Source: Saprospiraceae bacterium
Lineage (GTDB): Bacteria; Bacteroidota; Bacteroidia; Chitinophagales; Saprospiraceae
Direction: 5' to 3'
Length of the DNA: 64,000 nt
Assembly (NCBI GenBank): GCA_016711125.1
Contig: JADJTQ010000003.1
Coordinates: forward strand, 62,001 to 126,000
The notes under the pieces are model-generated. The model searched no databases and was not told the origin of the DNA. It saw only the letters and a program-made list of their open reading frames with translations. Positions 1-8,790 of this stretch are shown piece after piece. Position numbers and translations under genes: made by a program. How positions within the stretch are numbered: position 1 is the first letter of the stretch; every line of letters starts with the position of its first letter.

Positions 1-1
1 T

Positions 2-508
2 GTTGCTACCCATCCGATGGCTGGAACCGAATACTCTGGACCAGAAGCAGCTATTTCCGATCTTTTTACTGGCAAATGCACGGTACTGGTCGATAAAGAA
101 AATTCGGATGAAGATGCATTATCTGAGATACAGCGATTATATCAATCATTGTCGATGAATATCGTTTATCATCAGTCACATGAGCATGATATTCATACAG
201 CCTATATTTCACACATTTCTCATATCAGCTCTTTTGCCCTGGCTCTAACTGTACTGGAAAAGGAGAAAAATGAAAAACGCATATTTGAACTTGCCGGTGG
301 TGGATTTAGCAGCACCGTGCGTTTAGCGAAAAGTAGTCCGGATACCTGGGTGCCAATTTTTGAGCAAAACCGAGACTATGTGTTAGATGTTCTCGACGAA
401 CATATTAATACGATCAGCCAGTTTCGCACCCTGCTGATCAAGAAAGATTTTGAATCATTTTATAAATTGATACAACAAGCAAACCAAATCAGAAGAATCG
501 TTAAATAA
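2..508 (+). CDS. tyrA: Prephenate dehydrogenase (TyrA), 3' part
   Basis: Oxidative decarboxylation of prephenate to 4-hydroxyphenylpyruvate in tyrosine synthesis, in the cytoplasm. The reading frame is open from base 2, so the N-terminal NAD-binding domain lies outside the window. The visible part begins at the family signature HPMAGTEYSGPEAA (Met codon at 17 is internal, not the start) and contains the helical dimerisation domain with a HDIHTAYISHISHISSFALA-like segment, where the family usually has HD..A..SHLPH. It ends 9 bases before the DAHP synthase/chorismate mutase gene on the same strand, which makes prephenate, so the two very likely form an aromatic amino acid operon. No defect is seen in the visible part. 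Confidence 0.9.
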   Translation, partial: VATHPMAGTEYSGPEAAISDLFTGKCTVLVDKENSDEDALSEIQRLYQSLSMNIVYHQSHEHDIHTAYISHISHISSFALALTVLEKEKNEKRIFELAGGGFSSTVRLAKSSPDTWVPIFEQNRDYVLDVLDEHINTISQFRTLLIKKDFESFYKLIQQANQIRRIVK

Positions 509-517
509 AAAAAAATT

Positions 518-1624
518 ATGAAAATGGATATCAAATTACCTATTCCAAGACCGCAAAACCGGCCTATCATCATCACCGGTCCTTGCAGTGCTGAAACTGA
601 AGAGCAGGTGATGAAGACTGCCCAAATGATCGTTGATCAGAATCTGGAAATAGACATGTTCAGGGCCGGTATTTGGAAACCCCGTACCAGACCAGGATCT
701 TTCGAAGGTATCGGATTTGAAGGATTGAAGTGGCTAAAGAAAGTGAAAGACACTTTTGGATTCAAAATAACGACCGAAGTCGCCAATACACAACATGTTT
801 TCGATGCATTGAAGATTGGTATTGATGCGGTTTGGATTGGAGCAAGAACTACGGTTAATCCATTTTCAGTGCAGGAAGTGGCCGATGCTTTGAAAGGAGT
901 GGATATCCCCGTTTTTATAAAAAATCCAATTAACCCGGATTTGGAGTTGTGGAAAGGGGCAGTAGAGCGCATCTACAATGCCGGGATCACCCGGATAGGT
1001 CTAATTCACCGAGGTTTTTCAAAATTTGGCAATACGATCTATCGAAATGTACCAGAATGGCAAATCCCAATTGAATTAAAAAGGACATTTCCCGATATGA
1101 TGATCATCGTTGACTCCTCTCATATTTGTGGCAATCGCGAGCTTCTTTTAGAAGTGTCTCAAACAGCATTGGATCTCAATTATGACGGGGTCATGCTTGA
1201 GTCTCATTGCGATCCAAGTAATGCCTGGAGTGATGCCAAGCAGCAAGTGACACCATTTCAGCTGAAAGAGCAAATTATCGATCGCTTGCAAATGAGGCAT
1301 TCAGGAGTAGGTGACCAGGTTTTTCACCACAATATTGAGGATCTCCGACAGAGGATTGATGCCATCGATAAAGAACTCATCCAGATGATGGGCAACCGCA
1401 TGAAGGTCTCTCAGAAGATTGGCGAGTACAAAAAGCAGAATAACATAGCTGTACTCCAACCTGATCGCTGGAATGAGATCATTGACAAGGCAATGCAGAT
1501 GGCAGGACCACTTGATCTGAGTGAAGAATTTATTTCAAAAGTGCTGAAAGCCATCCATCAGGAGTCAATAAATCACCAGGAGAGGATTATGCAGGGAGAC
1601 AGAAAGAACGAGCAGGTCAATTGA
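518..1624 (+). CDS. Bifunctional DAHP synthase / chorismate mutase
   Basis: A 368-residue fusion. Residues about 1-265 are a type I DAHP synthase of the KDO8P-synthase-like (beta) group: GPCSAET near residue 22, RAGIWKPRTRPGSFEG near residue 50, and IKNPINPD and DSSHICGNR further on. It condenses phosphoenolpyruvate and erythrose 4-phosphate, the first step of the shikimate pathway. Residues about 275-350 are an all-helical AroQ chorismate mutase (RQRIDAIDKELIQMMGNRM, then KIGEYKKQNN), converting chorismate to prephenate. In this family the mutase domain commonly confers feedback control (established knowledge). The start is the ATG at 518; a second in-frame ATG at 524 is possible. It follows tyrA by 9 bases. 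The fusion order is typical of Bacteroidota. Confidence 0.92.
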   Translation: MKMDIKLPIPRPQNRPIIITGPCSAETEEQVMKTAQMIVDQNLEIDMFRAGIWKPRTRPGSFEGIGFEGLKWLKKVKDTFGFKITTEVANTQHVFDALKIGIDAVWIGARTTVNPFSVQEVADALKGVDIPVFIKNPINPDLELWKGAVERIYNAGITRIGLIHRGFSKFGNTIYRNVPEWQIPIELKRTFPDMMIIVDSSHICGNRELLLEVSQTALDLNYDGVMLESHCDPSNAWSDAKQQVTPFQLKEQIIDRLQMRHSGVGDQVFHHNIEDLRQRIDAIDKELIQMMGNRMKVSQKIGEYKKQNNIAVLQPDRWNEIIDKAMQMAGPLDLSEEFISKVLKAIHQESINHQERIMQGDRKNEQVN

Positions 1625-2139
1625 TGGCCTGAATTTTGCAATAGAGAGGTAGTGCAAGCCCCTGGCCTTATATTCAAATTTCACGAATAAGTCAATTTTT
1701 GATATAGGGTTAATTCTTTAGTATAACCAGTTATCTCCAAGTGATTTACGCATTTGTAAATCATACATATTATTTTTTGCGCTAATTGTTTTTTTTCTCA
1801 CGAGAAATGTTCATATTAGCGCAGGGATTATGATCTTGTTAAGATAAAACCGAGATAACTTATGTTGATTTTGTGCATTACCTCTTTATCCTTCTTATTG
1901 GGAGCAGTGATCATTTCAGGATCGAAGATGGTTTCAGATAGGAGAAGACTTTTTTAAGACAAGACCTTATTTTACCGGGTACACCATATCCACCCGTCAT
2001 AAAGAGCCTCGATTGGATGTTTCCAGGAGCTTTCCTTCCGAAATGCTTCTAAACCTTTTGCCGCATTCGGGTGTTCTTCCCTCATCGTATTCTTTGGCAA
2101 ATCCCTTGAAAATTAAGCTTATTTCTTACCACCTTCCTT
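1625..2139. other. Intergenic region with possible gene relic
   Basis: About 510 bases without a convincing gene. On the minus strand 1972-2085 there is a 37-codon frame (starting MREEHPNAAKG, ending LYDGWIWCTR) whose composition looks protein-like; it has no recognisable domain and may be a remnant. On the plus strand 1862-1957 encodes a 31-codon hydrophobic peptide with a basic tail, without a clear ribosome binding site. Neither is called as a gene. Confidence 0.4.
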
Positions 2140-2166
2140 TTGTGTCTGTATTGATTGATATCTTTG
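2140..2166 (+). promoter_or_regulatory. Bacteroidota-type promoter for ribA
   Basis: TATCTTTG at 2159-2166 matches the Bacteroidota -7 consensus TAnnTTTG, with TTG at 2140-2142 at a spacing of 19 bases that fits the -33 element. The ribA start codon follows 16 bases after the -7 box. Confidence 0.55.
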
Positions 2167-2182
2167 TAATTGATTCTTAATC

Positions 2183-2761
2183 ATGAAAGCTGTATCAAGA
2201 GCAATGATTCCTACTCCCTGGGGAGTATTTGAAATGGTAGCATACGCATCTTCGGATGGCGAGAGGATGCCCCACCTTGCATTGGTGCATGAGAAGTTCT
2301 CGTCGGATAACACACTTGTGAGGATCCATTCCGAATGTCTTACCGGTGATCTGTTTGAGTCTTCACGATGTGAGTGCGGAGACCAATTGAGATCTTCGCT
2401 GGAACAGATAGGTCATGAAGGAGGTCTGATTATCTATCTTCGTCAGGAGGGGAGAGGGATTGGCCTGATTGATAAACTAAAAGCGTATCAGTTGCAAGAC
2501 ATCGGATATGACACAGTCGATGCCAACGTGCAACTAGGCCACGCACCCGACGAAAGATCATATGATTTGGCGGTTCAGATACTTAAAGACTTGAAGGTTA
2601 AGTCAATTAGATTGCTCACAAACAATCCCGATAAGATAAAAGCCATTGAGGAGTCAGAAATTACCTTGATGGAAAGAGTTCCTCTGATCATCAAAACAAC
2701 AGAAGAGAATCTACGCTACATGGAGACCAAAAAGAAGATCATGGGACATTTACTAGATTAG
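2183..2761 (+). CDS. ribA: GTP cyclohydrolase II
   Basis: Converts GTP to 2,5-diamino-6-ribosylamino-4-pyrimidinone phosphate plus formate, the first committed step of riboflavin synthesis. The 192-residue length is that of a stand-alone RibA rather than the RibBA fusion. Visible family features are the zinc-binding set in HSECLTGDLFESSRCECGDQ (three cysteines), the GTP-contacting YLRQEGRGIGL, and the late LLTNNPDKI motif. The ATG at 2183 sits just after a strong Bacteroidota promoter box. It is monocistronic; the next gene is convergent and 8 bases away. Confidence 0.93.
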   Translation: MKAVSRAMIPTPWGVFEMVAYASSDGERMPHLALVHEKFSSDNTLVRIHSECLTGDLFESSRCECGDQLRSSLEQIGHEGGLIIYLRQEGRGIGLIDKLKAYQLQDIGYDTVDANVQLGHAPDERSYDLAVQILKDLKVKSIRLLTNNPDKIKAIEESEITLMERVPLIIKTTEENLRYMETKKKIMGHLLD

Positions 2762-2769
2762 CTTCAGTC

Positions 2770-2979
2770 TTAGGCCTTAATATCGGGCATGGCACACGGG
2801 TCATCTCCGGTTTTACCACATACATTACAGGTTCCAAACTTGTCCTTTACCATAGGATTGTTGGTCGCACAAGTGCCCCTAAACTCTTGCCCAGTTAAGA
2901 TATGACGAATATTGATCAAGATAAACGAGATTGCAAATGTTGCAAAGATGATAACGAGAGTGATGAGAAATTCAGTCAT
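2770..2979 (-). CDS. NqrM-like small membrane protein with Cys-rich tail
   Basis: A 69-residue protein with one N-terminal membrane helix (about residues 4-24) and a short C-terminal domain containing GTCATNN, GTCNVCGK and DPCAMPD, four cysteines in all. This layout resembles the DUF539/NqrM family, which helps insert metal or mature the sodium-translocating NADH:quinone reductase, and Bacteroidota relatives annotated only as membrane proteins. No nqr gene is in the window, so the functional link is by family resemblance only. It converges on ribA and shares no operon with mazG, which is divergent. Confidence 0.6.
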   Translation of the reverse strand: MTEFLITLVIIFATFAISFILINIRHILTGQEFRGTCATNNPMVKDKFGTCNVCGKTGDDPCAMPDIKA

Positions 2980-3114
2980 AAGATCACAGCTTTCTTAATA
3001 TTAATTAACGTTTGGACTAGCCGATTAGTTTAATTCCAGATATTTTCTGCAAGACCACCGGCGATAGCCATTTTTCAAAGCTTACCTTTATAAAAGTATC
3101 AAATTTTGAGAGTC

Positions 3115-3891
3115 ATGGATAAAAAGCTAAAGTCCTTTGGCAGGTTATTAGAAATTATGGATGAACTTCGGGCGAAGTGTCCCTGGGACCGTAAGCAAAC
3201 AATGGAGACTCTGCGAAATCTCACAATTGAAGAAACCTATGAGTTGGCAGATGCCATTTTAGACGGCGATCTGACCGGTGTGCAAGAGGAAATTGGAGAT
3301 CTTATGCTACACTTGGTCTTTTACGCAAAAATGGCAGAGGAAAAGCATGCTTTTGATATCAGCGATGCCCTCGAAGCAGTTTGCGACAAGCTGGTCGAAA
3401 GACACCCACATATCTATGGTGATGTCCAGGTGAAAGATGAAGAGGAGGTCAAGCAAAATTGGGAAATGATCAAGATGCGCAAAGGTTTGAAAAAGTCGGT
3501 ATTGGCTGGCGTACCTGCATCACTGCCTGCGATGGTCAAGGCTTATCGAATGCAGGAAAAAACCAAACAAGTAGGTTTTGAGTGGAAGGAGAAGAAGGAT
3601 GTTTGGCTTAAATTGGAAGAGGAATTGACCGAACTTAAGGAAGTGTTGGCTGATGATTCGGTTGATCAAGATCGCCGGGAGGATGAATTTGGAGACGTGC
3701 TTTTTTCCTTAATTAACTTCGGCAGATATTATGGCTTGGATGCAGAGACTTCGCTCGCCAAGGTAAACCGCAAGTTTAAAAGAAGATTTCAGTATATCGA
3801 GGCCAAAGCATCTAAACCACTGAAGTCAATGACTCTGGATGAAATGGACCAATTGTGGGATGAAGCCAAACAGTCCGAATCGGTGCATTAG
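3115..3891 (+). CDS. mazG: Nucleoside triphosphate pyrophosphohydrolase MazG
   Basis: Hydrolyses (d)NTPs to monophosphates and pyrophosphate, a house-cleaning enzyme. The 258 residues contain two MazG repeats: the first has CPWDRKQT followed by EETYELADAI and EEIGDLMLHLVFYA (the metal-binding EExxE and ExxD pattern); the second has EEELTELKEVL and DEFGDVLFSLINFGRYY. The frame can be extended by three codons to a TTG at 3106, but the ATG at 3115 fits the usual N-terminus better. It stands alone: the gene before it is divergent and rpsO follows after 200 bases with its own promoter. Confidence 0.92.
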   Translation: MDKKLKSFGRLLEIMDELRAKCPWDRKQTMETLRNLTIEETYELADAILDGDLTGVQEEIGDLMLHLVFYAKMAEEKHAFDISDALEAVCDKLVERHPHIYGDVQVKDEEEVKQNWEMIKMRKGLKKSVLAGVPASLPAMVKAYRMQEKTKQVGFEWKEKKDVWLKLEEELTELKEVLADDSVDQDRREDEFGDVLFSLINFGRYYGLDAETSLAKVNRKFKRRFQYIEAKASKPLKSMTLDEMDQLWDEAKQSESVH

Positions 3892-4036
3892 AGCCTGATA
3901 TTTGAAAATTACATTTCGGTTTTCCCAGCCTTAGATGGAGTGTGTGATTTTCAATCGTCTAATTCCCCATTTAGACATTAGAAAATCCGGTACATAATGG
4001 GGTTAAACAATCTCCACCCCGGGAAAAATTATTTTT

Positions 4037-4044
4037 TATCTTTG
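4037..4044 (+). promoter_or_regulatory. Bacteroidota-type promoter for rpsO
   Basis: TATCTTTG matches TAnnTTTG exactly and is followed by GC, a very common context for strong promoters in this phylum. It lies 50 bases before the rpsO start. No clear -33 TTG was identified. Confidence 0.6.
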
Positions 4045-4094
4045 CACCCGCTATAACTGATTGCTTAATCACTAATGGTAAAATATTAATTAAT

Positions 4095-4370
4095 ATGGCA
4101 GTTTATTTAAACAAAGAGAAGGTTGAAGAAATCTTCAAAGAATATGGTGGATCCAGCTCAAATACGGGATCTGCAAAAGGCCAAATAGCCTTGTTTACCT
4201 ACCGAATCCAGGGCCTTTCTCAGCACCTTCAAGACAACAAGAAAGACCATTCTTGCCGAAGAACTTTACTTTCACTTGTCGGTAAGCGTAAGAGATTGTT
4301 GAAGTTTGTGGCAGAAAAGGATATCAACGAATACCGAGAACTGATTGAACGTTTAGGTATCCGAAAATGA
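4095..4370 (+). CDS. rpsO: 30S ribosomal protein S15
   Basis: Binds 16S rRNA in the central domain of the small subunit and forms an inter-subunit bridge. The 91-residue length is standard. The frame shows the family core: GSAKGQIALFTYRIQGLSQHL, then NKKDHSCRRTLLSLVGKRKRLLKF and a C-terminal YRELIERLGIRK. Cysteine in DHSCRR replaces the more usual SRR residue without affecting recognition. It precedes pnp by 143 bases on the same strand, the classical rpsO-pnp arrangement. Confidence 0.96.
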   Translation: MAVYLNKEKVEEIFKEYGGSSSNTGSAKGQIALFTYRIQGLSQHLQDNKKDHSCRRTLLSLVGKRKRLLKFVAEKDINEYRELIERLGIRK

Positions 4371-4420
4371 TGGAGGTTATCTTAAGAAAACGGTTTGACA
4401 TTAGATTGTAAATGAAAATG

Positions 4421-4443
4421 GTAGAATGGCACAAGCATTCTAC
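4421..4443 (+). promoter_or_regulatory. Hairpin in the rpsO-pnp spacer
   Basis: GTAGAATG (4421-4428) and CATTCTAC (4436-4443) form a perfect 8-base-pair stem with a 7-base loop. There is no U-tract, so it is not a standard terminator. In Escherichia coli the pnp leader between rpsO and pnp carries a stem cut by RNase III for autoregulation; whether this one acts likewise is inference. Confidence 0.45.
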
Positions 4444-4513
4444 TGATCGGGTAATTCAGCGGTGCTAGAGCTCGAAATATAAATTCGTCTTAAACGGCGA
4501 CATCACTTTTATT

Positions 4514-6664
4514 ATGGGAAAACAAACTCCTCTCTCAACAAGCTTTCAGCTGCCTGACGGTAGGGAAGTATTCATAGAAACGGGAAAATTGGCTACGCAG
4601 GCTGATGGTTCAGTCGTCATACGAATGGGAAAAACCATGCTTTTAGCAACGGTCGTTTCTTCCACACAAGCTACCACTCAATCATTTTTTCCGCTTTCGG
4701 TAGATTACCAGGAAAAATATGCTTCCGTTGGTCGGGTTCCAGGCAATTTCTTCCGGAGAGAGGCCAGGTTGTCAGATTATGAAATATTGATCTGTCGTTT
4801 GGTCGACCGGGCGATCCGGCCTTTGTTTCCCGACGGATATATGTATGAAACGCAGATTATCATCAATCTCATTTCCGCTGATAAAGATGCGATGCCCGAT
4901 GCTATGGCGGCACTGGCTGCTTCTGCTGCCCTATCCGTTTCAGATATTCCTTGGGATGGACCGATTTCTGAAGTGCGAGTTGCCAGAATAGATGGTCAAT
5001 TTGTAGTGAATCCCTCCAGAACCGATGTGGCAAGAGCTGATCTTGACATCATTGTCGCTGCATCTCTTGACGATGTTATGATGGTAGAAGGTGAGGCGAA
5101 GGAGTGTGCTGAGGCTGATTTGGTCGAAGCGATCAAAGTAGGTCATGAAGCCATCAAAGTACAGTGTAGGGCACAATTGGATCTGGCCAAAAAAGTCGGT
5201 GAAGCTGCCCTGGTAAAAAGACAGATTGAATTGCCCGTCGAGGATACAGAGTTGAAAAATTACATCGATAGCTTTTCCCGGTCCCGGATACTAGAAGTTG
5301 CCCGTGGAGCACTAGACAAACAATCAAGGAAGAATTCATTCAAAACAATTGAGGATGAGTTGAAAGTTAAACTTCTGGAAGACAAAGGAGAGGAGTATGT
5401 CGAGGAAAAAGGAGGTGCCGTTGGTGAGTACTATGGGAAAGTCAAAAAAGACACCATCAGGAAGATGGTAATAAAGGAATCAAGGCGGCTTGACGGCCGA
5501 AAGCTGGATGAGGTGCGACCCATCTGGTGCGAAGTCGATTATTTACCGACCGCTCACGGATCAGCGATTTTTAACCGGGGTGAAACACAATCCCTAACTT
5601 CCCTTACACTTGGTTCAAAGACCGATCAAAGCTTGGTCGACACCGCGCTGGATTTTGGGTATAGTAATTTCATTCTGCATTATAATTTTCCGGCTTTTTC
5701 TGTTGGTGAGATTAAACCCATGCGGGGTCCCGGCCGTCGCGAGGTAGGGCATGCAAATCTGGCTGCAAGATCAATTAAACAAGTGTTGCCTGCTGAGCAA
5801 CCATATACCATCCGGATCGTTTCAGACATTCTGGAGTCAAATGGCTCATCTTCAATGGCTACCGTATGTGCCGGATCGCTGGCATTGATGGATGGTGGCA
5901 TCAAAATTAAAGCACCGGTGTCTGGAATCGCTATGGGGTTGATCTCCGAAGGTACAGACGTAGCTATCCTGACTGACATCCTTGGCGACGAAGATGCGCT
6001 CGGAGATATGGACTTTAAGGTGACTGGCACTGCCAAAGGTATTTGTGCCTGTCAAATGGATATGAAGATTAACGGACTACCTTATTCCACTTTGGAAAAA
6101 GCACTACTGCAGGCCAAAGAGGGAAGATTGCACATTCTGTCGGCAATGAATGAGGTTCTGGAGAGGCCACGTGAAGATCTTAAACCACATGCTCCAAGGG
6201 TCATAATCATCACTATTGACAAAAGTTATATCGGAGCGGTTATTGGACCGGGCGGTAAGGTTATTCAAGATATTCAGGAACGCACCGGAACCACCATTTC
6301 GATCGAAGAGGTTGACAATCAAGGTATCGTTCACGTATCAAGTGTCGATAAAGCCGGTATAGAGCAGGCTTTGGCAATGATCAATAAGATCACTTTCACT
6401 CCTGAAGTCGGTGGCGTCTACGATGCCGTTGTTAAAACTTTAGCACCCTATGGAGTTTTTGTCGATTTTCATGGTAAAAGTGGGCTACTTCATATTTCCG
6501 AAATTTCTCATTCCAGAGTCGATAGGGTAGAAGATGTTTTTAAAGAAGGAGATAAAGTTAAGGTGAAAGTTATTGGACTTGACCAACGTACGGGCAAGAT
6601 TAAACTATCACGTAAAGCAGTTATGCCAAGGCCTGGAAAGGAAGAAGTTAACGCAGAAGGATAA
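4514..6664 (+). CDS. pnp: Polyribonucleotide nucleotidyltransferase (PNPase)
   Basis: 3'-to-5' phosphorolytic RNA degradation and, in reverse, 3' tailing; a ring-shaped trimer in the RNA degradosome context. The 716 residues show the full order: first RNase PH domain (GRVPGNFFRREARLSDYEIL near residue 75), helical linker, catalytic second RNase PH domain (FNRGETQSLTSLTLGS and VGHANLAARS, residues about 310-520), KH domain (IGAVIGPGGKVIQDIQERTG, about 560-610) and S1 domain (YGVFVDFHGKSGLLHISEIS, about 630-700). The start ATG at 4514 gives the usual N-terminus (LPDGREVFIETGKLA). It follows rpsO and the spacer hairpin. Confidence 0.96.
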   Translation: MGKQTPLSTSFQLPDGREVFIETGKLATQADGSVVIRMGKTMLLATVVSSTQATTQSFFPLSVDYQEKYASVGRVPGNFFRREARLSDYEILICRLVDRAIRPLFPDGYMYETQIIINLISADKDAMPDAMAALAASAALSVSDIPWDGPISEVRVARIDGQFVVNPSRTDVARADLDIIVAASLDDVMMVEGEAKECAEADLVEAIKVGHEAIKVQCRAQLDLAKKVGEAALVKRQIELPVEDTELKNYIDSFSRSRILEVARGALDKQSRKNSFKTIEDELKVKLLEDKGEEYVEEKGGAVGEYYGKVKKDTIRKMVIKESRRLDGRKLDEVRPIWCEVDYLPTAHGSAIFNRGETQSLTSLTLGSKTDQSLVDTALDFGYSNFILHYNFPAFSVGEIKPMRGPGRREVGHANLAARSIKQVLPAEQPYTIRIVSDILESNGSSSMATVCAGSLALMDGGIKIKAPVSGIAMGLISEGTDVAILTDILGDEDALGDMDFKVTGTAKGICACQMDMKINGLPYSTLEKALLQAKEGRLHILSAMNEVLERPREDLKPHAPRVIIITIDKSYIGAVIGPGGKVIQDIQERTGTTISIEEVDNQGIVHVSSVDKAGIEQALAMINKITFTPEVGGVYDAVVKTLAPYGVFVDFHGKSGLLHISEISHSRVDRVEDVFKEGDKVKVKVIGLDQRTGKIKLSRKAVMPRPGKEEVNAEG

Positions 6665-7022
6665 AAGCTGCCGAGGCCTTTGTTTCAAGCACAGAACTAC
6701 TCACTATGTGATCGATAACCGATCATGATTAGCCCTTAAATGAGGAAGAATTCTTATCGGACAAAAAATCAATTCTTTCTTTTTCTCAATTGAGGCGCCT
6801 AATCTGGCTTCTATGATATCAAGCCCTATTTGGGGCATTTCATTTGGGTTTAGGTCAATTTCAACAAATTTGTTTTTCAGGATCAACTTATTGACTCAAT
6901 CGCCGTTATATCGATGGGGGAAACTTTTTTGTCCCATTTGTTGTCTTTCTAAGAAATAAGGATAGTAGACAAATATTTGAATTTGTCAAGCCCTAGAGTT
7001 AAAAACCTGAAATTAATCGCTT
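6665..7022. other. rpoD leader / intergenic region
   Basis: About 360 bases without a gene. It carries a short inverted repeat (TGATCG...CGATCA around 6706-6725) and an AT-rich stretch just before rpoD. No exact TAnnTTTG box was found. I see nothing else. Confidence 0.3.
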
Positions 7023-7892
7023 ATGCGACAGCTGAAGATCACGAACAAGATCACGAATCGTGAAAGCCTTGCTCTTGATAAGTATTTAAATGACATTTCA
7101 AAAATACAACTCCTGTCGGCGGAGGAGGAGACCCAGTTGGCTCAAAGAATCAAGCAGGGAGATGATAGTGCTCTCGATATCCTCACTAAGGCCAATCTAC
7201 GATTTGTCGTATCTGTTGCCAAGCAATACCAAAATCAAGGACTTTCATTGAGTGATCTAATCAATGAAGGCAATTTAGGGTTGATGAAAGCTGCCCGTCG
7301 ATTTGATGAAACCAAAGGTTTTAAATTTATTTCTTATGCAGTTTGGTGGATTCGCCAGTCGATACTTCAGGCCATCGTAGAATATTCAAGATTGGTAAGG
7401 TTGCCACTTAATAAAGTGGGGCAGTACAATAAGGTCAATGAAGCTATCACTTATTTTACTCAGGAGTATGAGCGTGAACCAAGTGTTGAGGAGCTATCTG
7501 ATTTATTAGATATGTCGGTCAATGAGATTTCTACCGTTCTTAAGGGTAGTGTCAGACATCTATCAGTCGATGCTCCAATAAGCGATGACGATGATAATTC
7601 GACTTTGCTCGATATGATGGCCATTGAGGGAAATAATGGACCAGATCTCAAACTCATGGAAGAATCTTTACAACGAGAAGTCAATAGTGGGCTCTCACTG
7701 CTGTCTCCACGTGAAGTGGATGTGTTGGTGGCCTACTATGGTCTCAATAGCAGTAGTTCGCGTACGTTGGAGGAAATTGGGGAGATGTATGGCTTGACCA
7801 GAGAAAGAGTAAGGCAAATCAAGGAGCGGGCGTTGCGCAGGCTTAGACGATCATACAACCGAAATGCTCTTCGGAGCTATTTAGGTTCTTAA
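7023..7892 (+). CDS. rpoD: Primary RNA polymerase sigma factor (RpoD/SigA)
   Basis: A 289-residue sigma-70 of the short Bacteroidota primary type, lacking region 1.1. Visible regions: 1.2 (ALDKYLNDISKIQLLSAEEE), 2.1-2.4 (NLRFVVSVAKQYQNQGLSLS, then ARRFDETKGFKFISYAVWWI with IRQSI), region 3 (LDMSVNEISTVL) and 4.2 with the helix-turn-helix TLEEIGEMYGLTRERVRQI. It directs core RNA polymerase to the TAnnTTTG promoters seen elsewhere in this window. The single copy and absence of an adjacent anti-sigma gene argue for the housekeeping factor. Confidence 0.93.
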   Translation: MRQLKITNKITNRESLALDKYLNDISKIQLLSAEEETQLAQRIKQGDDSALDILTKANLRFVVSVAKQYQNQGLSLSDLINEGNLGLMKAARRFDETKGFKFISYAVWWIRQSILQAIVEYSRLVRLPLNKVGQYNKVNEAITYFTQEYEREPSVEELSDLLDMSVNEISTVLKGSVRHLSVDAPISDDDDNSTLLDMMAIEGNNGPDLKLMEESLQREVNSGLSLLSPREVDVLVAYYGLNSSSSRTLEEIGEMYGLTRERVRQIKERALRRLRRSYNRNALRSYLGS

Positions 7893-7905
7893 GAGCTTAT
7901 CCCAG

Positions 7906-8557
7906 TCACCGGTTTAGATATAAGACGACCTCGTGAATCGCTTGTATCATGAATAATAATTGGGCTTGGTCGTCCAGCTTCTCATCCATGTCAAAAGCTC
8001 GGGTCCTTACCACACTTTTTTCAATGGGTATTAGAAAAGCTCCTACTTGCCTCTCACCCACCTTAATAGAGATACGCGATGGATCTGTACGATCAATGCT
8101 TCCTAACATAAGTCGCTCAACTTCACGATAAAAGAACCCCGGTTCCATCAATGGTGCCTACGAAATCTTCATTTACAAAAATCTGAGTGCCTTTTGCCCG
8201 CATCCTGTATACGATCTCATACCGGGCTGTCTGGGCAAAAATGATTGCATTACGTTGAGTAGCCGGATATTCTTTCAGATAGTAGTACAACATTGGCTCA
8301 TGATAAATCGATTGCACAATCGCCTCTCCCGATTTACCAAAGCCCTTTTTTGATACCTTGTTCACCTCGTGCAAGGAAAACAATTCGGTCTCTTCATAAC
8401 TCCAGGGTACTAGTTCAGGTTTCCACTTAGCCGCCAATTCTCGGAAGCGGGCCACGTCAGAATTAATCTTGTTAGTGCCAGGTTGAAAACCGATAAATGT
8501 TTTATTCATCATGTACACAGCCATGATAAAAATGACGATACTGAGTATGCTAAACAT
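7906..8557 (-). pseudogene. Uncharacterised membrane-anchored protein, frameshifted
   Basis: Two overlapping minus-strand frames make one protein of about 215 residues. The first (8123-8557) has a membrane helix at its N-terminus (residues about 2-21) followed by a soluble domain and runs to NEDFVGTIDG; the second (7906-8151) continues with EPGFFYREVERLMLGS to the end. The switch lies near 8145 in a GG/CCCC context and needs one inserted or lost base. I do not recognise the family. It is either recently broken or carries a sequencing error; both halves look conserved in composition, which favours a recent or artificial event. It converges on rpoD and diverges from the Nudix-like gene. Confidence 0.6.
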
Positions 8558-8751
8558 AAAATTGTAACTGACCCGATAAAGATAAGAATGTTATTTGACC
8601 TCGCCTTTGCCCGGCAAAAAGTCTGTTTATACCTAAAAATTGAACCCATTGTGCATTTACTTGGTTTAGACTTTACGCCTTTGAGAAGGAAACCTTCATT
8701 GATAAAGTCGACTATGAACCCCAATTACTCTAAAAAAGAGATTTATTCTCT

Positions 8752-8759
8752 TATTTTTG
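8752..8759 (+). promoter_or_regulatory. Bacteroidota-type promoter
   Basis: TATTTTTG matches TAnnTTTG and lies 31 bases before the ATG of the Nudix-like gene. Confidence 0.5.
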
Positions 8760-8790
8760 TTTTTCATATGATACTAAATCATAACTGATT

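Noticed and set aside
1862..1957. 31-codon hydrophobic peptide with basic tail
   Set aside because: Too short to judge, without a clear ribosome binding site or promoter.
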